NCBI GenBank assembly: GCA_937944035.1
Contig: CALDZQ010000289.1
Span: 1 to 5,441 of the forward strand
DNA length: 5,441 nt
Reading direction: 5' to 3'
Source of the DNA: an uncultured Neomegalonema sp.
GTDB taxonomy: Bacteria; Pseudomonadota; Alphaproteobacteria; Rhodobacterales; Rhodobacteraceae
The notes beneath the pieces are model-generated. The model saw nothing but the letters and a program-made list of their open reading frames with translations. It made no database searches and was not told the DNA's origin. Positions 1 through 4,100 of this stretch are shown piece after piece. Within the stretch, counting starts at the first letter, position 1, and each line of letters starts with the position of its first letter. The position numbers were made by a program, and so were the translations under genes.

Positions 1-590
1 TCCTCAAAATGCGCCAGCCGCGCCAGCGCCTCCCGATGCGCGGCATCCACATGGGCGTCATGGGGATGCTCGAAATCATACGACACAATTCCCCGCGCCA
101 ATTCCGGCAAGGCATCGCGCGCATGGCCCATCTCGAACGGATTGAACGACATGATCGCCGAGGTTTCAACACAGCCCAAATCGCGCACCGTCTCACAGAC
201 ACGCCGTGACAGCGCCCCGTCCGTCGGCCCGAACGCGCCGGATTGGTCTTTCACCTCGATCAACACCGGAACCCGCCCGTCAATCTCCACCAGCACATCG
301 CGCAATGTCGGGATCGTCTCGCCATCCCCGTGCAGCAGCGGGACAGCGCCCAATTCCCGTGCCGACAGCGCATCCGCCCGCCCGTCCCGTCCGGTCAGGC
401 GCATCATCTCATAGTCATGAAACACCATCGCCTCGCCATCGGCGGACATTTGCACATCCAACTCGATGGCATAGCCCCCCGCAATGGCCGCGCGAAAAGC
501 CGACATCGAATTCTCAGGGCGCAGCAACGCTCTGTCGTGCAACCCGCGATGCGCGAAGGGCTTGGCCCAGAATTCTGCATCCAACCGCAT
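1..590 (-). CDS. Glycerophosphodiester phosphodiesterase family protein (3' end outside window)
   Basis: This is the first 196 codons of a GDPD-family TIM-barrel enzyme; the frame is open to the left edge, so the C-terminal part is missing (family members are usually about 240-260 residues). GDPDs hydrolyse glycerophosphodiesters to sn-glycerol 3-phosphate and an alcohol, recycling phospholipid head groups. Visible family residues: HRG at 14-16, PENS at 25-28, the metal-binding pair Glu43 and Asp45 in IELD, catalytic-type His58 in VFHD, and EVK at 112-114. No signal peptide is seen, so it is probably cytoplasmic. The ATG at 590-588 shares one base with the TGA of the upstream RidA-like gene, implying one transcript and translational coupling. 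The true substrate cannot be read from the sequence. Family assignment is secure. Confidence 0.93.
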   Translation of the reverse strand, partial: MRLDAEFWAKPFAHRGLHDRALLRPENSMSAFRAAIAGGYAIELDVQMSADGEAMVFHDYEMMRLTGRDGRADALSARELGAVPLLHGDGETIPTLRDVLVEIDGRVPVLIEVKDQSGAFGPTDGALSRRVCETVRDLGCVETSAIMSFNPFEMGHARDALPELARGIVSYDFEHPHDAHVDAAHREALARLAHFE

Positions 591-1069
591 CAGACCGCTG
601 CGGAAATCTCAAAGATCGCTTCAACTTCGACAGGAACGCCGAAGGGCAGCGACGCAACGCCGACGGCGGCGCGGCAATGCTGCCCCGCATCGCCCAGCGC
701 TTCCGCGATCAGATCAGACGCGCCGTTGACGACCGCCGGATGCTGTTCAAAATCCGGCGTTGCGGCAACGAACCCGCCCAGCCGCACGCATTGCACCACC
801 CGCGACAGATCACCGCCACAGGCCGCTTTCAACTGCGCCAGAATGTTGATCGCACAGACCCGCGCGGCGGCAACCCCGTCCTCAAGGTCCACATCACGGC
901 CCAGCAATCCCTTGTTCGCGCATTCACCGTTTTCCATCGGCAACTGACCGGAAATAAAGACATTCAGGCCCGACACCACGAAAGGCACATAATTCGCCGC
1001 CGGAGCGGGCGCGTCGGGCAGCGTGACGCCCAACTCGATCAGCCGCTCTTCAATCGTTGGTTCACTCAT
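590..1069 (-). CDS. RidA/YjgF/YER057c/UK114 family protein
   Basis: A 159-residue protein of the RidA superfamily. Classical RidA hydrolyses reactive enamine/imine intermediates (for example 2-aminoacrylate) from PLP enzymes; the longer branch seen here is less well characterised. Evidence: the SGQLP segment at 40-44, GLLGRDVDLEDG around 55-65, the helix AARVCAINILAQL, and the C-terminal RAAVGVASLP block at 133-142 followed by VEVEAIFEI. Arg133 sits at the position of the conserved arginine that binds the substrate carboxylate in RidA. The roughly 25-residue N-terminal extension and the LGRDVDLEDG signature fit the 150-160-residue subgroup rather than the 128-residue E. coli type, so RidA activity is not assured. 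The start is supported by a GGGGGA sequence about 7 bases upstream of the ATG. It lies first in a pair with the GDPD gene. Confidence 0.94.
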   Translation of the reverse strand: MSEPTIEERLIELGVTLPDAPAPAANYVPFVVSGLNVFISGQLPMENGECANKGLLGRDVDLEDGVAAARVCAINILAQLKAACGGDLSRVVQCVRLGGFVAATPDFEQHPAVVNGASDLIAEALGDAGQHCRAAVGVASLPFGVPVEVEAIFEISAAV

Positions 1070-1223
1070 CAGATCATCCCCCGGTTCATCCGTACCTGAC
1101 CATAGTTTTGTCTTAATGGCAGGGCACAGAATTTTAAGTCTGGTTAAACACTTTTACGACAAATGCACATTCTTCTTTTACGACCCCTTTCACAGGGCAA
1201 TATCGGGCGCTGAACAACGTGGC

Positions 1224-1251
1224 TTGACGTGTACCGACAAAAGAGTAACAT
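1224..1251 (+). promoter_or_regulatory. Predicted sigma70 promoter for the eipB-like gene
   Basis: TTGACG at 1224-1229 and TAACAT at 1246-1251 are separated by 16 bases. Transcription would begin near 1258, giving a leader of about 20 bases before the ATG at 1278. The preceding 150 bases are AT-richer than the coding sequence around them, as expected of a divergent promoter region. I see no equally good promoter for the leftward RidA-like gene in the same region. Confidence 0.6.
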
Positions 1252-1277
1252 TAAGAAATCTTTAGAAGGGCATGATA

Positions 1278-2075
1278 ATGAAACGTTTTTTGGTAATTCA
1301 AGCATTGGTTCTGGCGGCATTTCCTGCTGCGGCAAGCGCGGAAGAAATCAAATTGCCGGGCCACCGTGCGGTGTATGAATTATCATTGGGCAAATCCGAC
1401 GGCAACGCCACCGTGGTCGGGGCGGAGGGGCGCTACGTCTTCGATCTTGAAGATGTGTGCAGCGGCTACACCCTGAACGAACGCCTTGTCGTGCGCCTTG
1501 CCCGCGAGGGTGACACGGTCCTCACCGACTATCGCCTGTCCGCTTACGAGGCCGCCGACGGCGAGTTGTACCGCTTTTCCACCGAAACCGAATTCAACGG
1601 CCTGACCGGACAATCCGCCGAGGGAAATCTCAGCGTTGATAACGGAACCGCCGAGTTGGACTATAAAACCGCCGATGATGTGACCTTCGACGAGGAAGTC
1701 CTCGCCCCGCTCGCCCATATCCGCGCGATTCTCGAAGCGGCAGCGGCGGGCGAAGAACGCCACGCGGCCACCGTTTTTGATGGTGATGTCGATAAACCGA
1801 CCTTCTTCGCCGTGACCCGCATCGCCAAAAATGACGCGGTAGCCGAGGGTACAGGCAAGGACGTGATCGACATGCTCGACGGCATTGAAAGCTGGCGCAT
1901 CGATTCGGTTTACTTCCCCCCAAGCGGCGACACGGCCGATACCGCCGTCCCCGAATTCCGCTTTACCGGCACACTTTACGCCAATGGCGTGGTCAACGAC
2001 CTGATGCTCGATTACGGCGATTTCGCCCTGAATGCCGCACTTCAGGAACTCGAAGTCTATGAGGGCGGGTGCTGA
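1278..2075 (+). CDS. eipB: EipB-like periplasmic cell-envelope integrity protein (DUF1849)
   Basis: A 265-residue secreted protein resembling the EipB/DUF1849 family, which in Brucella is a periplasmic beta-spiral protein needed for cell-envelope integrity under stress. A signal peptide is clear: MKRF, a hydrophobic core, then AASA with likely cleavage after Ala21. The mature N-terminus carries the family-like GHRAVYELSL (28-37) and a GRYVFDLEDVCSGY block with Cys61. The only other cysteine of the mature protein is the last residue, Cys265, matching the family's conserved N-terminal/C-terminal disulfide. The start at 1278 is preferred over the in-frame ATG at 1272 because AGAAGGG at 1264-1270 lies 7 bases from 1278 but only 1 base from 1272; starting at 1272 adds Met-Ile. 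It is monocistronic, with its own promoter. The molecular activity of the family is unknown. Confidence 0.88.
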   Translation: MKRFLVIQALVLAAFPAAASAEEIKLPGHRAVYELSLGKSDGNATVVGAEGRYVFDLEDVCSGYTLNERLVVRLAREGDTVLTDYRLSAYEAADGELYRFSTETEFNGLTGQSAEGNLSVDNGTAELDYKTADDVTFDEEVLAPLAHIRAILEAAAAGEERHAATVFDGDVDKPTFFAVTRIAKNDAVAEGTGKDVIDMLDGIESWRIDSVYFPPSGDTADTAVPEFRFTGTLYANGVVNDLMLDYGDFALNAALQELEVYEGGC

Positions 2076-2120
2076 GTGCGCAAACCATCACTATTACGGC
2101 GCGATCCCCGCAATCGCGGC

Positions 2121-2149
2121 TTGACGAACCCACCCGCCATGCCTAAAAG
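2121..2149 (+). promoter_or_regulatory. Predicted sigma70 promoter of rpmB
   Basis: TTGACG at 2121-2126 and TAAAAG at 2144-2149 with an optimal 17-base spacer. Predicted start is near 2156, giving a leader of about 55 bases. The -10 region is flanked by the inverted pair CCGCC/GGCGG, which may be chance in this GC-rich sequence. Confidence 0.65.
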
Positions 2150-2163
2150 GCGGTTCCTAATTC

Positions 2164-2180
2164 AGGTGCGAATTGCGCCT
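2164..2180 (+). promoter_or_regulatory. Short hairpin in the rpmB 5' leader
   Basis: AGGTGCG, loop AAT, TGCGCCT can form a 7-bp stem with two G-U pairs, starting about 8 bases after the predicted transcription start. The roughly 30 bases that follow, up to the ATG, are A/T-rich and look unstructured. It could stabilise the 5' end of the mRNA or be a control element for L28; nothing in the sequence decides between these. Confidence 0.35.
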
Positions 2181-2211
2181 TCCATCAACTATTTTTCTTT
2201 GAGGTACTGCA

Positions 2212-2505
2212 ATGGCCCGTCGTTGTGAACTAACCGGTAAGGGCGTGATGACAGGCAATAATGTCAGCCACTCGAACATCAAATCACGCCGTCGCTTTCT
2301 GCCTAACCTGAACATGACGACGCTCGCCAGCGAAACGCTGGGCCGCTCGTTCCGCTTCCGCATCTGCGCGAACGCGCTGCGCACGGTCGACCACCGTGGC
2401 GGTCTGGACGCATTCATGGCGAAGGCGAAAGACGAAGAACTGTCGCCGACCGCGCTGAAAGTGAAAAAAGACATCGCAAAAGCGATTGCCGCTCAAGCGG
2501 CCTAA
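2212..2505 (+). CDS. rpmB: 50S ribosomal protein L28
   Basis: A 97-residue L28 of the large ribosomal subunit. The N-terminus has the family signature: MARRCELTGK, TGNNVSHSNI and SRRRFLPNL, followed by SFRFRICANALRTVDHRGG, the conserved core that binds 23S rRNA. The C-terminal basic, alanine-rich helix (about 70-97) extends beyond the 78-residue E. coli protein and is normal for alphaproteobacterial L28. The start is fixed by GAGG at 2201-2204, 7 bases before the ATG. It stands alone, with its own promoter upstream and an intrinsic terminator about 30 bases downstream; no rpmG (L33) gene follows, unlike the E. coli rpmB-rpmG arrangement. Confidence 0.99.
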   Translation: MARRCELTGKGVMTGNNVSHSNIKSRRRFLPNLNMTTLASETLGRSFRFRICANALRTVDHRGGLDAFMAKAKDEELSPTALKVKKDIAKAIAAQAA

Positions 2506-2532
2506 GCTGATCTGTCTGTCCGATGTTAAGAG

Positions 2533-2566
2533 AACGCTGGTAGCACCGCTGCCGGCGTTTTCTTTT
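2533..2566 (+). terminator. Intrinsic terminator of rpmB
   Basis: AACGCTGGTAGC, loop ACC, GCTGCCGGCGTT forms a 12-bp stem with two G-U pairs, immediately followed by TTCTTTT. Its position about 30 bases after the rpmB stop and its polarity fit termination of the rpmB transcript. Confidence 0.9.
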
Positions 2567-2616
2567 GCGCGGTGACATGGTTATGTGCGGATGGCTTTAA
2601 AAAGATCGGACCGCGC

Positions 2617-3018
2617 ATGACCCTCGCCATCACCACCTTCTACGCCGGCATTCTGGCGCTGCTGATCTTCTGGATCGCAATCCAGTCGATCAAGCGCCGT
2701 CGGGGCAAGCAGATCAGCCTCTCGGATGGCGGCGACGAGCATATGCTGCGCCTGAACACTGCGATGCGCAACACCACCGAATACACCCCGATCTTCCTGA
2801 TTATGATGGCGGGCGTCGAATCGCTCGGCGCGCCGGGATTCGTGCTGCACCTCATCGCCCTGCTGTTCGTCACAGGCCGCTTCCTCTACGCGTGGCACTT
2901 CATCACCGCCCGCACCGACTACACATGGCGCAAATACGGGATGCACCTGACCCTCTGGCCGATGCTGGCAATGGCGGTGGGCGCAATCGCGCACGGGGCG
3001 GTGGCGATGCTGGGGTGA
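2617..3018 (+). CDS. MAPEG family integral membrane protein
   Basis: A 133-residue membrane protein of the MAPEG superfamily (membrane-associated proteins in eicosanoid and glutathione metabolism); bacterial members resemble microsomal glutathione S-transferase and E. coli YecN. Four hydrophobic segments are visible at about 4-25, 57-69, 74-96 and 109-131. The family motif lies before helix 2: LRLNTAMRNTTEYTPIF at 44-60, with Arg51, Asn52, Glu55, Tyr56 and Pro58. GRFLYAWHF at 87-95 matches the GRxLHA-like motif of helix 3. The ATG at 2617 gives the normal family length; an upstream GTG at 2572 would add 15 polar residues before helix 1 and is not favoured. The ribosome-binding site is weak (GGA at 2608-2610). 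It lies just after the rpmB terminator with no convincing promoter, so expression may rely on readthrough or an atypical promoter. Substrate unknown. Confidence 0.92.
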   Translation: MTLAITTFYAGILALLIFWIAIQSIKRRRGKQISLSDGGDEHMLRLNTAMRNTTEYTPIFLIMMAGVESLGAPGFVLHLIALLFVTGRFLYAWHFITARTDYTWRKYGMHLTLWPMLAMAVGAIAHGAVAMLG

Positions 3019-3028
3019 GGGGATTGAG

Positions 3029-3083
3029 AAAAAATGACGGTGATCGTGTAACGTCAGAGGGGAGCGACATCACGACCACCGTC
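3029..3083 (-). terminator. Terminator-like hairpin facing left, followed by six T residues
   Basis: Read on the minus strand, GACGGTGGTCGTG (3083-3071) pairs with CACGATCACCGTC (3048-3036) as an unbroken 13-bp stem with one G-U pair and a 22-base loop, followed by A and then T6 (3034-3029). On the plus strand the same position is an A-C mismatch and no T tract follows, so the polarity is leftward. The 22-base loop is longer than usual. No annotated leftward gene lies upstream of it, which makes it notable. Confidence 0.55.
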
Positions 3084-3162
3084 AAGCGCACCACAGAGGG
3101 ACTATGTGCGTGAGACATAGATAGAAGTCCATCAAGGCGGGAAACTGCTGGGATTGTGACAT

Positions 3163-3291
3163 TTACGCCCCAATCAAGGCAGCGGACAGCGCCGCCGCCG
3201 CGCGGCACTGCCGAAACTGTCCCACCATAGCCGCAATGGCACAGCCCTGTGCCGGAATGCTCGGATTTTCGGGACAAATACCGCCCGACAT
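3163..3291 (-). CDS. Possible small protein of 42 residues, unrecognised
   Basis: A short minus-strand frame, ATG at 3291-3289 to TAA at 3165-3163. I do not recognise the product. It begins MSGGICPENP, has three cysteines (positions 6, 17 and 29) and ends in an alanine-rich hydrophobic stretch, AAAALSAALIGA, that is too short and plain to call a membrane helix with confidence. The main support is external: a strong GGAGAGG ribosome-binding sequence at 3307-3301, 9 bases from the ATG, a plausible promoter upstream and a leftward terminator hairpin downstream. Against it: chance frames of this length are common in GC-rich DNA, and the stretch contains strong inverted repeats better suited to RNA structure. 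Reported as a candidate only. Confidence 0.22.
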   Translation of the reverse strand: MSGGICPENPSIPAQGCAIAAMVGQFRQCRAAAALSAALIGA

Positions 3292-3325
3292 TTCCCCGCA
3301 CCTCTCCAAAAGCCCGCAATTCCGG

Positions 3326-3354
3326 CCTTTAAGTGATTGGCATCAGTTTCGCAA
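3326..3354 (-). promoter_or_regulatory. Candidate leftward sigma70 promoter
   Basis: On the minus strand, TTGCGA (3354-3349) and TAAAGG (3331-3326) are 17 bases apart. The -10 resembles the TAAAAG of the rpmB promoter in this window. Transcription would start near 3319, just before the GGAGAGG ribosome-binding sequence. It overlaps the rightward sigma54-like element. Confidence 0.3.
3337..3354 (+). promoter_or_regulatory. Candidate sigma54-type promoter for the VPVPA secreted protein
   Basis: TTGGCATC, four bases, then TCGCA matches the sigma54 pattern TTGGCACG-N4-TTGCA except for two bases after GGCA and T to C in the -12 block. The diagnostic GG (3339-3340) and GC (3351-3352) are exactly 10 bases apart. 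A start near 3364 would leave about 30 bases before the ATG at 3394. No activator site was identified. A sigma70 reading (TTGGCA at 3337 with a poor TCTGTA -10) is the alternative. Confidence 0.3.
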
Positions 3355-3365
3355 TACAGTCTGTA
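3355..3365. repeat. Short perfect palindrome at the predicted start of the secreted-protein transcript
   Basis: TACAG, central T, CTGTA is perfectly symmetric over 11 bases and covers the predicted rightward transcription start. It could be a small operator half-pair or chance. Confidence 0.3.
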
Positions 3366-3393
3366 CGAGATCATTCAATCCGGGAAAAAAATC

Positions 3394-4041
3394 ATGAACA
3401 AGTTCAAATCCGCCGCTTTCGCCGTCGCCGCTCTCTTCGCAGGCTTTGCCGCTGAAGCCCAGGCCGATGTCATCACCTATGACCTGACCGACAACGCAAC
3501 ATTCGGCCTGCAAAACGGAGCGTTCTACGGGGTCTATGGCGATGTCTACAGCTTCACGCAAAACGGTGCTGATGTGAAACTGCGTTATGACGACATCGCA
3601 GGCACGGCACAGATCGACGGCCAAGGCTATAACCTCACCACAAACCAACTCTCAGACTTCAACCTTTTCTACGATAACGTCACGCTGGACGGCGGCAGGC
3701 TCAGCCTGACCGATATGGATACGGTCGGATCAGTTGAGGCATCGGGCGTTGCGGGCAAGGGCTTCAACTTCGACCTTCTGGGCGACTCGATCTCCGGCGA
3801 CGGCTGGTTGACCAGCACCGACGGCACGCATTTCGGTGATTTTCACCTTGCCGGGACACTTGTTCCAAATGGCGGCGATGTGGCTGGCGGCGGCGCAGGC
3901 ACAGGTGGTGGTGGTGGTGCAGGTGGCGGCGCAGCAGGCGGCGCAGGTGGCGGACAAGTCCCCGTCCCCGCCCCTCTCAGCCTGATTGGCGCAATGGCAC
4001 TGTTCGGCGCATGGCGTCGTCGCCGCGCAATCGCGGGCTGA
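3394..4041 (+). CDS. Secreted protein with Gly-rich linker and VPxPA-type C-terminal sorting signal
   Basis: A 215-residue exported protein. The signal peptide is clear: MNKFKS, hydrophobic core, AAEAQA with cleavage likely after Ala24. The mature body (25-159) is polar, rich in Asp, Gly, Thr and aromatic residues and looks beta-structured; I recognise no enzymatic motif. A glycine-rich linker (160-187) leads to VPVPA at 189-193, a hydrophobic stretch at 194-206 and WRRRR at 207-211. This tripartite end is the PEP-CTERM/VPLPA-CTERM class of sorting signal, processed by an exosortase in the inner membrane and linked in general to exopolysaccharide or surface display; no exosortase lies in this window. 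Start at 3394 places the signal peptide correctly; a TTG at 3337 would add 19 residues before it. GGGA at 3382-3385, 8 bases upstream, is a modest ribosome-binding site. Confidence 0.85.
   Translation: MNKFKSAAFAVAALFAGFAAEAQADVITYDLTDNATFGLQNGAFYGVYGDVYSFTQNGADVKLRYDDIAGTAQIDGQGYNLTTNQLSDFNLFYDNVTLDGGRLSLTDMDTVGSVEASGVAGKGFNFDLLGDSISGDGWLTSTDGTHFGDFHLAGTLVPNGGDVAGGGAGTGGGGGAGGGAAGGAGGGQVPVPAPLSLIGAMALFGAWRRRRAIAG
3871..3954 (+). repeat. GGT/GGC-rich low-complexity tract encoding the Gly-rich linker
   Basis: An imperfect array of GGC/GGT codons broken by GCA, including five consecutive GGT codons at about 3904-3918 and recurring GGCGGCGCAGG units. Such a tract can change length by slippage, always in frame if whole codons are gained or lost. 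It lies wholly within the secreted-protein gene. Confidence 0.8.
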
Positions 4042-4062
4042 TTTGAAGATACGCTGAAAAGC

Positions 4063-4095
4063 GGCCGCTGATCCCAACGGGTCAGCGGCCTTTTT
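4063..4095. terminator. Strong, probably bidirectional terminator between convergent genes
   Basis: GGCCGCTGA (4063-4071) pairs with TCAGCGGCC (4082-4090) over 9 bp, and an inner CCC/GGG can extend the stem past a bulged T to an AAC loop. T5 follows at 4091-4095 on the plus strand. On the minus strand the stem is followed by GC and then TTTT, so it may also stop the hydroxylase transcript, whose stop codon is only 6 bases away. Confidence 0.9.
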
Positions 4096-4100
4096 GCTGG

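Larger units (their letters stand above)
3019..3393. other. Intergenic region rich in inverted repeats
   Basis: These 375 bases separate the MAPEG gene from the secreted VPVPA protein and contain no confidently recognised gene. They hold at least five inverted repeats: 3036-3048 with 3071-3083, 3102-3107 with 3115-3120, 3184-3189 with 3217-3222 (enclosing the perfect palindrome GCCGCGCGGC at 3197-3206), 3238-3244 with 3247-3253, and the palindrome TACAGTCTGTA at 3355-3365. On the minus strand the signals line up as a possible small transcription unit; the entries below describe its parts. A decayed gene or a family of dispersed intergenic repeats is an alternative. Confidence 0.6.

Noticed and set aside
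206..1099. Long plus-strand open frame of 297 codons across the GDPD and RidA-like genes
   Set aside because: It is antisense to two frames with clear family motifs; its product is arginine-, proline- and histidine-rich low-complexity sequence typical of the complementary strand of GC-rich genes.
1070..1223. Promoter for the leftward RidA-like gene
   Set aside because: Several AT-rich hexamers exist on the minus strand (for example TTGTCG with ACTTAA), but none has a convincing -35/-10 pair, so none is listed.
2572..2616. GTG at 2572 as the MAPEG start
   Set aside because: It lies 6 bases after the rpmB terminator T tract and would add a polar 15-residue extension before helix 1; the ATG at 2617 gives the family's normal length.
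2903..3319. Minus-strand frame of 138 codons overlapping the MAPEG 3' end and the intergenic region
   Set aside because: It runs through the leftward terminator hairpin and antisense to the MAPEG gene; the product is a mixture of unrelated low-complexity segments.
3337..3393. TTG at 3337 as the secreted-protein start
   Set aside because: It would place 19 residues before an otherwise perfect signal peptide and falls on the predicted promoter.
3730..4077. Cysteine-rich minus-strand frame opposite the secreted-protein gene
   Set aside because: The Cys/Thr/Ala-rich composition is the complement of the GGT/GGC/GCA codons of the Gly-rich linker, not a metallothionein-like protein.
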